A stretch of DNA of 36,934 nucleotides from Rhodospirillum sp. UBA1311 (GCA_002307145.1 DBTR01000084.1:1-36934); one strand, 5' to 3'. Shown: positions 1 to 7,410, counted from the stretch's first letter. Translations and numbers: made by a program. Notes: a model not told the origin generated them from the sequence alone.

Positions 1-262
1 CGCGCTGGAATCCGGCCGTCGGCTTGGCGTCGTCGTCGCCTTCGGAAACGAGGTTCTCCAGTTCGGTGTCGACATATTCGATCAGATTGCGCTTGAGGAC
101 ATCGAGATCGACGTTGCAGGCGCGCATGACGGCCGCAGCGTCGGTATCGTCGAGCAGCGACAGGAGCAGATGCTCCAGGGTCGCGTACTCCTGTCGGCGC
201 TCATTGGCCAAATGAAGGGCCTGATGCAGCGCTTTTTCTAGGCTTCGGGAGAAGGACGGCAC
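1..262 (-). CDS. clpA: ATP-dependent Clp protease ATP-binding subunit ClpA, N-terminal part (cut by window edge)
   Basis: ClpA is the AAA+ unfoldase that feeds substrates to ClpP in the cytoplasm. Only the first 87 codons are present and the frame leaves the window open. Translated from a GTG at 262, the protein begins VPSFSRSLEKALHQAL and continues through a Clp N-domain repeat (ATLEHLLLSLLDD, then MRACNVD), which is the adaptor-binding domain. A GAGG eight bases before the GTG supports this start. It lies 10 bp downstream of clpS on the same strand, the standard clpS-clpA operon. ClpB is less likely because of the clpS neighbour and the acidic EGDDD linker after the first repeat. AAA modules lie outside the window. 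Confidence 0.93.
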   Translation of the reverse strand, partial: MPSFSRSLEKALHQALHLANERRQEYATLEHLLLSLLDDTDAAAVMRACNVDLDVLKRNLIEYVDTELENLVSEGDDDAKPTAGFQR

Positions 263-272
263 GTGGAGAACC

Positions 273-602
273 TCACTTCTTTTCCATGACGCACTGCAGC
301 GGATGCTGGTTTTTCCGAGCGAAATCCATGACTTGCGTGACCTTTGTCTCGGCCACCTCATAGGTGTACACGCCGCATTCGCCGATCCCGTGATGATGGA
401 CCTGCAGCATGATGCGCGTCGCTTCCTCGCGTGCCTTGCCGAAGTAGCGCTCCAGGACATGCACGACGAAATCGGTCGGCGTGTAGTCGTCGTTCAGCAG
501 CAGCACACGATACATGCTCGGCCGCTTCACTTTGGGGCGCGTCTTGGTCACCACGCCGTGGTCAGGATCTTCATCCTCGGGGCGGTGGGGGATCGGGCTC
601 AT
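273..602 (-). CDS. clpS: ATP-dependent Clp protease adaptor ClpS
   Basis: ClpS binds N-degron substrates and delivers them to the ClpA N-domain, switching ClpAP specificity. The 109-aa protein has a charged flexible N-terminus (about residues 1-28) followed by the ClpS fold. The pocket motif LLNDDYTPTDFV is at about residues 34-46, and the His-rich segment QVHHHG at 67-72 carries the conserved substrate-pocket histidine. Length is typical of alphaproteobacterial ClpS. It directly precedes clpA with a 10-bp gap, so the two are almost certainly co-transcribed. The phasin gene upstream has its own terminator, so clpS probably has its own promoter in the roughly 390-bp gap. Confidence 0.96.
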   Translation of the reverse strand: MSPIPHRPEDEDPDHGVVTKTRPKVKRPSMYRVLLLNDDYTPTDFVVHVLERYFGKAREEATRIMLQVHHHGIGECGVYTYEVAETKVTQVMDFARKNQHPLQCVMEKK

Positions 603-995
603 GGTCGTCTCTTCGACACGCGGGGTTTCGTTCTGTCGGCCAGCGCGGTGCCGCGCGGCATGATTGAATCCTCAAGGCCCGGAGGCCGGCGACAGTCCCT
701 GGCAAGGCCGCCCCTCCCGAGGGCGAGGCGGCTCGCTCCGGTGCATATGGGGATGCTTCGGAGCTCATTGTAGGGCATCGCCGTCGGCTCGCAACGTCCG
801 GCCGGCTCCGCCCTGGTGGGAAACGATTGCCGACGGCACCGCTTCCGGGAAAAGCCATGCAGATGTCGTGCCGTTTTTCCGACGGCCCGGCCGCGCGAAC
901 CAGCGAACGGGCCGAAAAACGCAGAAGGCCCGGTCGTCGCCGACCGGGCCTTGCGAAACGTTCGTTCTCGCGAGGCGACCCTCGCGAAAGCGAAA
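603..995. other. intergenic region between clpS and phasin gene
   Basis: This is 393 bases with no convincing gene. Open frames on both strands here are antisense or GC-bias frames without recognisable protein features. The part next to the phasin gene holds its terminator (912-952). The part next to clpS (about 603-780) must hold the clpSA promoter, but I could not pick a convincing -35/-10 pair. Confidence 0.6.
912..952 (-). terminator. rho-independent terminator of the phasin gene
   Basis: A 12-bp perfect stem (925-936 paired with 941-952) with a 4-base loop is followed, reading the minus strand, by a stretch ending in five T (912-920 region). It lies about 45 bp after the phasin stop codon and separates that gene from clpS. 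Confidence 0.85.
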
Positions 996-1319
996 TCACT
1001 TCTTCGGGATCAGAGCCTCGAAGGGCTTGGCCGCTTCCTTGGCGAGGTCGGCATAGAGTTCGCCGACCTTGGTGGCCTGAGCGACGAGGCCCTCATAGGC
1101 CTTCTTGGCGTAGTCGGACTGGATCTCGACGACCTTGTCGAGGGTCTTGGCGCCGGCGAGCTGCTCGAGCACGGCGGAACCCTCTTCGAAGGACTTCTTC
1201 GAGTAGTCGGTGATTTCGACGGCCAGGGTCTGGAGACCCTTGGACAGGGTGGAGAAGGCCTTCTGGGCGTTCTCGGCGTTGTCCTTGGCGAGCTTCTGGA
1301 TGTCTTCGATGCCGGTCAT
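996..1319 (-). CDS. phasin family protein (polyhydroxyalkanoate granule-associated)
   Basis: Phasins coat polyhydroxyalkanoate granules and control their size and number. The 107-aa protein is almost entirely amphipathic helix rich in Ala, Lys and Glu. Features typical of the Phasin_2 family are visible: an N-terminal MTGIEDIQKLAKDN, then AFSTLSKGLQTLAVEITDYSKKSFEEG, and a C-terminal VEIQSDYAKKAYEGLVAQATKVGELY segment. Length (100-150 aa) fits the family. The gene is monocistronic, with a terminator just downstream and a TTGCAGTGCAA palindrome about 90 bp upstream that resembles PhaR sites. The family call is firm; no other pha genes are in the window. Confidence 0.93.
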   Translation of the reverse strand: MTGIEDIQKLAKDNAENAQKAFSTLSKGLQTLAVEITDYSKKSFEEGSAVLEQLAGAKTLDKVVEIQSDYAKKAYEGLVAQATKVGELYADLAKEAAKPFEALIPKK

Positions 1320-1730
1320 TTCCTGGGCCTTCCCTCTTCGTGAACGTTCGCCGCCGAACGCTCTTCCTGCACACGCGGGACGCCGTTGTTTCGATCGCCC
1401 TCATGTTGCAGTGCAATATCGCCCATTTTCACGGCACCGTCAATCGGAATTGTTGCAGCGCAGCATCCGTGGAAAAACGCAGGCGGAATTTACCGATCAT
1501 CAACCTCGATGACGGCATCTTGTCTCGTGTGGGCGGCTTGCCACACGCCTTCCGGCTCCTCGTCTCCCGATCGAGCCGGAAAGTGCCTCTTCGACCGTCC
1601 GTCGAGCGAGGAAGGCAGGCCGAGCCCGCAGTCATCGAGGCGTCCGTCGATATCGGCGGGGGGGGGGGTTGTGGGGGGGGGCAGTGGGTGATTTTTGTAA
1701 AAGGGGGGGGCGCGGGCGGCGCGGGCGGCG
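1320..1730. other. intergenic region ending in a G-homopolymer tract
   Basis: This stretch of about 410 bases has no supportable gene. It carries the phasin promoter region (about 1320-1480) and then sequence without recognisable coding content. It ends with runs of 11 G (1658-1668), 9 G (1673-1681) and 8 G (1703-1710), separated by short T/A-rich pieces. This composition is unlike anything else in the window. The downstream methyltransferase frame is closed by a TAA at 1698-1700 inside the tract. Confidence 0.7.
1406..1416. promoter_or_regulatory. possible PhaR operator upstream of the phasin gene
   Basis: TTGCAGTGCAA is a perfect 11-bp palindrome (TTGCA-N-TGCAA) about 90 bp upstream of the phasin start. 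PhaR repressors of alphaproteobacteria are known to bind TGC/GCA-rich palindromes upstream of phasin genes. A second, degenerate TTGCAGCGCAGCA lies at about 1452-1464. Assignment to PhaR is inference from position and composition. Confidence 0.4.
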
Positions 1731-2123
1731 ACGCCCGCCGATCTGCCGATCCGCTTCGAAACCGGCGACGTGTTCGCCTGGAGGCCGGAAGAGCGCGTTG
1801 ACGTGGTGATCAGTTCTTTGTTCACGCATCACCTGCCCGACGACATCCTCGTCGGGTTTCTCCGCTGGATGAGCGAGACCGCCGCCGAGGGCTGGTTCGT
1901 CAACGATCTGCACCGCCATCCGTTGCCCTACCACACGGTGCGGCTGGCGGCGCGGTGGCTGCCGGTCAACCGCATGGTCCGGCACGACGCGCCGCTCTCG
2001 GTCGCCCGCGCGTTCACCCGTGCCGACTGGCAACGGATCATTGCGCGCGCCGGGCTGGACGGCGCGGGCGTGTGCGTCGAATGGCGGTTTCCGTTCCGCT
2101 TCGGCGTCGGGTGGCGGCGATGA
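1731..2123 (+). CDS. class I SAM-dependent methyltransferase, C-terminal part only
   Basis: The frame reads ADLPIRFETGDVFAWRPEE, then VDVVISSLFTHHLPDD and GWFVNDLHRHPLPYHTVR. These are motifs around the post-II and motif III/IV strands of class I methyltransferases, where VDVVISS is the D-x-V-x-S strand. The N-terminal half that should contain the glycine-rich SAM-binding motif I (about 90-110 residues) is missing: in-frame sequence upstream is low-complexity and reaches a TAA at 1698. The first available start in the frame is GTG 1770. The stop overlaps the next gene's ATG by 4 bases (ATGA). In related alphaproteobacteria, a methyltransferase of this type precedes an FAD oxidoreductase and follows a type III polyketide synthase; no synthase is present here. 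It is either a pseudogene or damaged by an assembly problem. Confidence 0.72.
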   Translation, partial: TPADLPIRFETGDVFAWRPEERVDVVISSLFTHHLPDDILVGFLRWMSETAAEGWFVNDLHRHPLPYHTVRLAARWLPVNRMVRHDAPLSVARAFTRADWQRIIARAGLDGAGVCVEWRFPFRFGVGWRR

Positions 2124-3199
2124 GCGCGCCCGAGGTGGTGGTGATCGGCGGCGGACCGGCGGGCAGCGCTACGGCGATCCGCCTCGCCGAGGCCGGGGTG
2201 GCGGTGATGCTGCTCGAACGCAGCGACGGACCGCACGACAAGGTCTGCGGCGAGTTCGTCGGGCCGGGCGCGGCGGCTCATCTCGCCCGTCTCGGCCTGC
2301 CGCCGACCGGTGCGGCGATCCGCACGCTGCGGCTGACTTGCGGCGATCGCGCGGCGGTCTCGCCGCTTCCGTTCGCGGCACACGCGATGTCGCGGCGCGA
2401 GATGGACGCGGGGCTGCTGGAACTTGCGGCGGCACGCGGCGCGGAGGTGCGTCGCGGCGTCGCGGTGCGCGATCTCGATCGTGACAGCCTCGCGGTGGCG
2501 CTTGCCGACGGCAACGTCATCAGGCCACGCGCGGTCGTCCTCGCCACGGGCAAGCACGACCTGCGCGGCTTCCGCCGGGCCGTACCGGGCCGCGCCGACC
2601 ACGTCGGCCTGAAAATGCGGGTGCGCCGCGATTCCGACGCCGACGCAGGGGTGATCGAACTGTTGCTGTTCCGGGGCGGTTATGCGGGATACCTGCCGCT
2701 CGATGCCGCCACCGCGACCCTCTGCGTCGCAATTTCCGCGCGGCGCTACCGTGAGTTCGGCGCGACTTGGCCGGCACTGCTCGCCGAGCTGGGCCGATGC
2801 GCGCCGCCGTGGCGGGCTCGACTGGCGGCGGAACCGCTCTGGCCGCAGCCGCTCGCGGTCGCCGGACAGCCTTACGGGTTCGTCGCGCCGCCCGAGGCGG
2901 GAGCGGTGTATCGCGTTGGAGATCAGGCGGCGGTGGTGCCGTCGTTCTCCGGCGAGGGCATCGGCATCGCCCTTGCCACCGCGCGCATGGCGGCGGACGC
3001 CTATCTCAACGGCGATGGCGCGGGGGTTTACGGGCGGCGCGTCGGCGCTAAATTTGCAAGAGTTGCAACGCTCGGCACGGTCTCGCGGATCGGCGAAACC
3101 GGCGCGGCGCAGGCGCTCGGCGTGTGGGTGGCGAGGTTCGCGCCCGGACTGCTCGCTGCCGTCGCGAGGGCGACCCGGCTCGTCGAAGCGGAGGGGTGA
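2120..3199 (+). CDS. FAD-dependent oxidoreductase, geranylgeranyl-reductase/monooxygenase family
   Basis: The 359-aa flavoprotein belongs to the p-hydroxybenzoate hydroxylase-like fold. The N-terminus VVVIGGGPAGSA (residues 6-17) is the ADP-binding Rossmann motif, with an acidic LLER strand end near residue 35. DKVCGEFV follows, as in geranylgeranyl reductases. A second FAD motif YRVGDQAAVVPSFSGEGIGIAL lies near residue 265-285. The ATG at 2120 overlaps the methyltransferase stop (ATGA) and starts the fold correctly; a longer in-frame extension upstream would be the other gene's sequence. Co-translation with the methyltransferase and the membrane protein downstream suggests a lipid or polyketide tailoring role. 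The substrate is not known. Confidence 0.88.
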   Translation: MSAPEVVVIGGGPAGSATAIRLAEAGVAVMLLERSDGPHDKVCGEFVGPGAAAHLARLGLPPTGAAIRTLRLTCGDRAAVSPLPFAAHAMSRREMDAGLLELAAARGAEVRRGVAVRDLDRDSLAVALADGNVIRPRAVVLATGKHDLRGFRRAVPGRADHVGLKMRVRRDSDADAGVIELLLFRGGYAGYLPLDAATATLCVAISARRYREFGATWPALLAELGRCAPPWRARLAAEPLWPQPLAVAGQPYGFVAPPEAGAVYRVGDQAAVVPSFSGEGIGIALATARMAADAYLNGDGAGVYGRRVGAKFARVATLGTVSRIGETGAAQALGVWVARFAPGLLAAVARATRLVEAEG

Positions 3200-3203
3200 T
3201 CCA

Positions 3204-3581
3204 GTGTCGGTCTATCAGATGTTCAAGTACGTGGTGGTCTGGTTGACCGGTCTCGCCATGGATGCGCTCCACATCTACGTCGGGTTGATCGTCTGGCTGG
3301 CGGTGGCGATGGTGTTCAAGCGCCGCCTCGGCTCGTGGCTGCCGTGGGCGGCGGTGCTGGCGGCGGCGTGCGCGGGCGAAGCCCTCGATTTTTTCGACGA
3401 CCTGCGCACCCTCGGCTATTGGGATTGGCGCGCGAGCGTCCACGACATCTGGAACACCTTGTTCTGGCCGACCGCGTTCACCATCCTTGCCCGCAGCGGC
3501 ATTCTCGGCCGTCTGCTCGACGGCCCGCGCAGCGCGGACCGGGAGGTTACCGCAGAGCCGCGCGAAACTCGCGAGGGGTGA
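3204..3581 (+). CDS. small integral membrane protein, VanZ-like pattern
   Basis: The 125-aa protein has about three hydrophobic helices (residues roughly 8-35, 44-60 and 88-104). The conserved-looking polar segment EALDFFDDLRTLGYWDW...HDIWNTLFWP recalls VanZ-like proteins, where an acidic loop is followed by D-x-x-x-N. I chose GTG 3204 because GGAGGGG (3190-3196) lies 7 bases upstream and the gene starts 4 bases after the flavoprotein stop. An ATG at 3219 is the alternative. It is the third gene of the methyltransferase-flavoprotein operon. Its last 35 bases overlap the convergent AraC gene. Function is unknown. Confidence 0.75.
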   Translation: MSVYQMFKYVVVWLTGLAMDALHIYVGLIVWLAVAMVFKRRLGSWLPWAAVLAAACAGEALDFFDDLRTLGYWDWRASVHDIWNTLFWPTAFTILARSGILGRLLDGPRSADREVTAEPRETREG

Positions 3582-4353
3582 GGCCGAGCCGCTGCTGGAA
3601 TACCGTGGTCATGTGCGCGTGGGATGAAAACCCGGCGGCATAGGCGACCGCGCTGAGGTCGCGCTCGCCCGCACGGATCAGGGCGCGGGCCCGTGCAAGG
3701 CGCTGTTCGGCGATGTAGGCGTGCGGCGTTTGACCGATCGCGGCCTTGAACGCGCGACAGAGGAAATCCGGCGACAGATCGAGAGCATGGGCAAGCTCGG
3801 CCACGGTCAGGCCGGTTTCCAGGCGTGCCTCGACGATTTCCGCGATCCACCTCAGGCGCTGGGGCGTCATCCATCGTGCCATCGCCGACGGAGGTTCGCC
3901 GACGGGGGCTCGGCTGCGTTCGGCCAGGAGCGTCGCGTGGTGTTCGAACGCCAGGGGGTCGATCGGGCTTCCGGCCAAGAGCAGGGCCCTTAGCGCATGC
4001 GCCGCGCGGGTCGCGGGCTCGTCCGGCGTGTCGGTGAGTTGGCGGGTGCCGGGAAGCGTGTCGGTACATGGCGTGAGGGTGAGATATTCACCGCCCGAAT
4101 TCGAACGGGAATAGACGTCGCACCCTTGCGGAACCACCGCCAGGGTATGGGCGCGGGCCCGAAACGGGCAGATGCGGTCGCTGGCGAAGGCATGGGTGCC
4201 GGATTGACTGTCGAAGGCGTAGCCGATTGAGGTTTTGCGCGCGGTGTAGCGGATTTCGTAGGGCTGGCGCGGCAAGAGTTCGGCGTGCCACGACGCGGTG
4301 GCGAAAGATCGGATCGGCTCGTGCGGCGCGGTGTCTCGGGCCATGGCGTCCAT
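3547..4353 (-). CDS. AraC family transcriptional regulator
   Basis: The 268-aa protein has an N-terminal cupin-like sensor region (about residues 20-110, with HAELLPRQPYEIRYT and ARAHTLAVVPQGCDVY). The C-terminal AraC double-HTH domain is at about 165-268: LTVAELAHALDLSPDFLCRAFKAAIG, then ARALIRAGERDLSAVAYAAGFSSHAHMTTVFQQRLGLTPREFR. Start codon is uncertain: ATG 4353 is first, ATG 4344 is three codons in, and neither has a strong ribosome site. The open frame extends much further upstream but only antisense to the dehydratase gene. It diverges from that gene with an 87-bp gap, so it probably regulates it. Its 3' end overlaps the membrane-protein gene. Confidence 0.88.
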   Translation of the reverse strand: MDAMARDTAPHEPIRSFATASWHAELLPRQPYEIRYTARKTSIGYAFDSQSGTHAFASDRICPFRARAHTLAVVPQGCDVYSRSNSGGEYLTLTPCTDTLPGTRQLTDTPDEPATRAAHALRALLLAGSPIDPLAFEHHATLLAERSRAPVGEPPSAMARWMTPQRLRWIAEIVEARLETGLTVAELAHALDLSPDFLCRAFKAAIGQTPHAYIAEQRLARARALIRAGERDLSAVAYAAGFSSHAHMTTVFQQRLGLTPREFRAALR

Positions 4354-4440
4354 CTGCGATGCGGCGAAGGTCGGAAATCTGAAAGCGCCGCTGCCTTCAA
4401 TCTGGAATGCTTCCCCGGTGATCGCAATCGGAGAAAGCCA

Positions 4441-5415
4441 ATGCCCGGATTGACCCTGGATCGGATCGCAGATGGGATGCGTCTTGTCCACGAATTCATG
4501 CCGCCGACGCCCCAGTACGTCTGGCCGGGGATTTCCGCCCTTGCGGGCGCCGAAGTCTGGATCAAGCACGAAAACCACACGCCCACCGGCGCGTTCAAGG
4601 TGCGTGGCGGGATTACCTTCATCGACTGGCTGCGACGCACGCATCCGGAGGTGCGCGGCATCGTCACCGCGACGCGCGGCAACCATGGCCAAAGTCAGGC
4701 GCGCGCGGCCCGGGTCGCCGGACTGACGGCGAAGATCGTCGTCCCCGAGGGGAATTCGCCGGAGAAGAACGCGGCGATGCGCGGCTTCGGCGGCGAGGTG
4801 GTGGTGTGCGGGCGGGATTTCGACGAAGCGCGGGCCGAGGCGATGCGTCTTGCCGAGGTCGAGGGATTGTTTCCGGTCCCGCCATTCCACCCCGAACTGG
4901 TGCGCGGCGTGGCCAGCTATGCGCTGGAGCTGTTCGCCGCCGCGCCAAGGCTCGACACGGTCTACGTGCCGATCGGCTGCGGCTCCGGGATCTGCGGCGT
5001 GATCGCGGCACGCGACGCGCTGGGGCTGAAGACCGAGGTGGTCGGTGTGGTCTCGGTGGCGGCGATGGCGGCGAAGCTGTCGTTCGAGGCGGGGCGTTTG
5101 GTCGAGACCGAGACCGCACGGACCTTTGCCGACGGCCTCGCGGTTCGGGTGCCGGTCGCCGAGGCCTTCGCCATCTATTCCCGCGGTGCGAGCCGGATTC
5201 TCGCGGTCGGCGACGGCGAGGTCGCCGAAGCGATGCGGGTTCTCTATCGCGACACCCACAACCTTGCCGAAGGCGCGGGCGCGGCGGCCCTCGCCGCGAT
5301 CTTCCAGGATCGCGAGGCGGTGCGCGGTAAGTCGGTGGCGGCAATCCTGACCGGCGGCAATGTCGACGCGGCGGTGATGGCCCAGGTTCTGGGTGGCGGG
5401 ACGCCCGAGGCCTAA
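4441..5415 (+). CDS. PLP-dependent threonine/serine dehydratase family protein
   Basis: The protein is a 324-aa fold-type II PLP enzyme without the C-terminal ACT domain of biosynthetic IlvA. It is the size of catabolic threonine ammonia-lyases, which convert threonine to 2-oxobutyrate and ammonia, and of the related EutB-type hydroxyectoine enzymes. NHTPTGAFKVRGG places the Schiff-base lysine at residue 53. TRGNHGQS (residues 79-86) is the substrate loop, and the phosphate-binding glycine loop GCGSG is at 179-183. Near the C-terminus is ILTGGNVD. ATG 4441 has GGAGA about 8 bases upstream. The divergent AraC regulator suggests induction by a substrate. The precise amino-acid substrate cannot be told from sequence. 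Confidence 0.9.
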   Translation: MPGLTLDRIADGMRLVHEFMPPTPQYVWPGISALAGAEVWIKHENHTPTGAFKVRGGITFIDWLRRTHPEVRGIVTATRGNHGQSQARAARVAGLTAKIVVPEGNSPEKNAAMRGFGGEVVVCGRDFDEARAEAMRLAEVEGLFPVPPFHPELVRGVASYALELFAAAPRLDTVYVPIGCGSGICGVIAARDALGLKTEVVGVVSVAAMAAKLSFEAGRLVETETARTFADGLAVRVPVAEAFAIYSRGASRILAVGDGEVAEAMRVLYRDTHNLAEGAGAAALAAIFQDREAVRGKSVAAILTGGNVDAAVMAQVLGGGTPEA

Positions 5416-5843
5416 TACCCCGCGAAGTGCAGCACCACCGTGCGGTGGTGCGGCGTGCGACGGTGTTCGAAGAGGTAGATTTCCTGCCAGGTGCCGAGGG
5501 CAAGCGCGCCTTCGGTCACCGGGATGCTCAACGACACGTCGGTGAGCGCGGTGCGGATGTGGCCGGGCATGTCGTCCGGGCCTTCCTCGCGGTGGCGAAA
5601 CCACGGGGCATCTTCCGGCACCAGTCGGGCGAAGAATTCGGCGAGGTCGCGCAGCACGTCGGGGTCGGCGTTTTCCTGGATCGTCAGCGAGGCGGAAGTG
5701 TGACGGCAGAACACCGTCACCACGCCGGTTTCCGCGCCGATCTCGCTGAGCCAGCGGTCGACGCTGCCGGAAAAGCCGTAAAGCCCGATGCCTCGGGTTT
5801 CGACGGTGTGAACGGTCTGGGCGTGGCGCGGAATCTCGGACAT
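5412..5843 (-). CDS. yjbQ: YjbQ family protein (UPF0047; secondary thiamine-phosphate synthase activity)
   Basis: The 143-aa protein is of the YjbQ family, which has weak thiamine phosphate synthase activity when tested in E. coli; its native role is unsettled. Family marks are visible: FCRHTSASLTIQENADPDVLRDL (about residues 45-67), then DDMPGHIRTAL, IPVTEGALALGTWQEIYLFEHR and HHRTVVLHF. The His and Glu residues in these blocks form the conserved site. GGAGG lies 6-10 bases before the ATG at 5843. The stop codon overlaps the convergent dehydratase stop by 3 bases. A GC-rich stem-loop (5862-5887) sits in the 56-bp gap to phoH. Confidence 0.93.
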   Translation of the reverse strand: MSEIPRHAQTVHTVETRGIGLYGFSGSVDRWLSEIGAETGVVTVFCRHTSASLTIQENADPDVLRDLAEFFARLVPEDAPWFRHREEGPDDMPGHIRTALTDVSLSIPVTEGALALGTWQEIYLFEHRRTPHHRTVVLHFAGY

Positions 5844-5899
5844 CGGGGCCTCCGGTGGAGGGCGCCCCCCGGGATGCCGGGGGACGCTTTACCCGATGA

Positions 5900-6649
5900 T
5901 TATAGATACGGAATCATGCTCGCGACCAGGGGGTGACGCACTACGTCGGCCTCGGTCATCGTCACCTGGGCGATGCCGTCCACCGGTTCGAGGCGACGGG
6001 CGATTTCGGTCAGGCCCGAGATCCCCGGCAACAGGTCGGACTGGTCGGGGTCGCCGGTGATCACCATCGTCGAGTGCCAGCCGAGGCGGGTGAGCAGCAT
6101 CTTGATCTGGCCGTAGGTGCAGTTCTGCGCCTCGTCGATGACGATGAAGGCGTTGTTGAGGGTGCGGCCGCGCATGAACGCCACCGGCGCGATCTCGATC
6201 GATCCGTCGGCGAGCAGCGCCTTCAGCTTGCGCGCGCCGAGGCGGTCGTTGAGCGCGTCGTAGAGCGGGCGGAGGTAGGGCATCAGCTTGTCTTCGAGCC
6301 CGCCGGGCAGGAAGCCGAGATTCTCGCCCGCCTCGACCGCCGGGCGCGAGAGCAGGATGCGCGCGATCCGGCCTTCCTCGAACGCCTCGCAGGCGGCGGC
6401 GATGGTGAGATAAGTCTTGCCCGTCCCCGCCGGGCCGAGGGCTAGGGTGATCGGGTGGGTCTCGATCGCTTCCATCAACAGGCGCTGGTTTTCGTTATAG
6501 GGGCGGACGTGGCGACGGAAGCTTTGATCGCGATTGGCGTCATCGTCGAGCGGGCTCCAGCACGAGTCAGACGGCGACAGGGGTTGGACGTTGTCGAACC
6601 CATGCATCGCGGTCGGCGAGATCTTGCGGCTGCGTTGCGGTTTACCCAT
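5900..6649 (-). CDS. PhoH family ATPase
   Basis: PhoH-like proteins are P-loop NTPases, related to superfamily 1 helicases and linked to RNA metabolism and stress. In this 249-aa protein Walker A GPAGTGKT is at residues 72-79 and Walker B FIVIDEAQN at 168-176. STMVITGDPDQSDL follows as the sensor-type motif. The family signature RPYNENQ precedes the P-loop. The 50-residue basic N-terminal lead lacks the KH-like domain of longer PhoH proteins, so it is the short PhoH type. It is not in the usual ybeZ-ybeY operon here; its neighbours are yjbQ downstream and a cold-shock gene upstream. Its promoter should lie within 6650-6970. Confidence 0.93.
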   Translation of the reverse strand: MGKPQRSRKISPTAMHGFDNVQPLSPSDSCWSPLDDDANRDQSFRRHVRPYNENQRLLMEAIETHPITLALGPAGTGKTYLTIAAACEAFEEGRIARILLSRPAVEAGENLGFLPGGLEDKLMPYLRPLYDALNDRLGARKLKALLADGSIEIAPVAFMRGRTLNNAFIVIDEAQNCTYGQIKMLLTRLGWHSTMVITGDPDQSDLLPGISGLTEIARRLEPVDGIAQVTMTEADVVRHPLVASMIPYL

Positions 6650-6972
6650 TGGCTACGATCCTCTGCGCGGGGAATACGACCGGAAAACGCAAAACCTCCC
6701 GGCTGGTGCACGGGAGGTTTGAAAGCGGTCCGGTGGATTGGCGTCGTCGGGAGCGGCACGGCGGCAGTCGGCGCGTGCGGGACTTGGGCTTCGGAAGGAC
6801 CCGTATTCGGGTGGCCGCATGTGCGGAACTCCCTTCAGGTGACGACCAATCTTGATTACCAACGTACAGGAATTCAGGTTGTTCCGCATCAAAATAGTGC
6901 GTTACATTTTAGCACGACCTGCCAGATGTTGAATTTTTATGCAGTTTTATGAAATTTTGCCCAACCCCGGGG
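6650..6972. other. AT-rich intergenic region upstream of phoH, possible small RNA
   Basis: These bases between the cold-shock terminator and phoH include an AT-rich patch (about 6880-6960) suited to a promoter, and an independent intrinsic terminator (6681-6720) reading toward phoH. A minus-strand frame from 6820 (GAAGGGAG upstream of its ATG, about 55 codons, Pro/Arg-rich) is open but shows no protein family. A short untranslated or leader RNA is one reading of the promoter-like patch plus terminator. Confidence 0.4.
6681..6720 (-). terminator. intrinsic terminator or attenuator upstream of phoH
   Basis: A 10-bp perfect stem (6692-6701 with 6711-6720) has a 9-base loop and is followed on the minus strand by TTTTGCGTTTT. 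It lies about 30 bp upstream of the phoH start. No gene obviously ends here, since the cold-shock gene has its own terminator further upstream. It may end a small RNA or attenuate phoH. Confidence 0.65.
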
Positions 6973-7005
6973 CAAACAAAAACGGGGAGCGCAGGCTCCC
7001 CGTTT
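6973..7005 (-). terminator. rho-independent terminator of the cold-shock gene
   Basis: An 11-bp stem (6980-6990 with 6995-7005) and 4-base loop is followed on the minus strand by TTTTTGTTT. It sits 28 bp after the cold-shock stop codon. Confidence 0.88.
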
Positions 7006-7032
7006 CGACACCGAAGCCGTTGGCCCCGGAGC

Positions 7033-7242
7033 TTAGTCTTCGATCACCAGGTTTTCCGCCGCTTCGCGGCCGCCCCGGCCCGCCACCAGTTCGTAGGAGA
7101 GACGCTGGCCGTCGTTCAGGGTGCGCATGCCGGCGCGCTCGACCGCCGAGATGTGCACGAACGCGTCCTTGCCGCCGTCATCCGGCTGAATGAAGCCAAA
7201 GCCCTTGGTGGTGTTGAACCATTTCACGGTCCCAGTCGCCAT
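7033..7242 (-). CDS. cold-shock protein, CspA family
   Basis: This 69-aa single cold-shock domain is a nucleic-acid chaperone that binds single-stranded RNA and DNA. RNP1 KGFGFIQ is at residues 13-19 and RNP2 DAFVHIS at 26-32, after the family start MATGTVKWFN. Length is standard for bacterial Csp proteins. It is monocistronic with its own strong terminator. The sequence does not show whether it is cold-induced; the roughly 175-bp upstream gap could hold a structured leader. Confidence 0.97.
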   Translation of the reverse strand: MATGTVKWFNTTKGFGFIQPDDGGKDAFVHISAVERAGMRTLNDGQRLSYELVAGRGGREAAENLVIED

Positions 7243-7410
7243 CGTCGTCGTACCTTCTGATCGCAGCGAGGGGCTTCACGCGCGGCCTCGCCTTTATGGA
7301 TATTCGCTTCCCGCATGGCCGCTCTGCGGAATCCGGGGGAAGCACGCGACTTCGTATTTGCCACGTTCCCCGGCGGCGAACAAGAGGGATTCAGGAGCCT
7401 GGATGCAGAA

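Noticed and set aside
1658..1710. G-quadruplex regulatory element
   Set aside because: Three long G runs could fold, but the coincidence with a truncated gene makes a sequencing or assembly artefact more likely.
4354..5604. Upstream extension of the AraC frame (to 685 codons)
   Set aside because: It runs antisense through the dehydratase gene and has no recognisable domain; only the 268-aa C-terminal part is an AraC protein.
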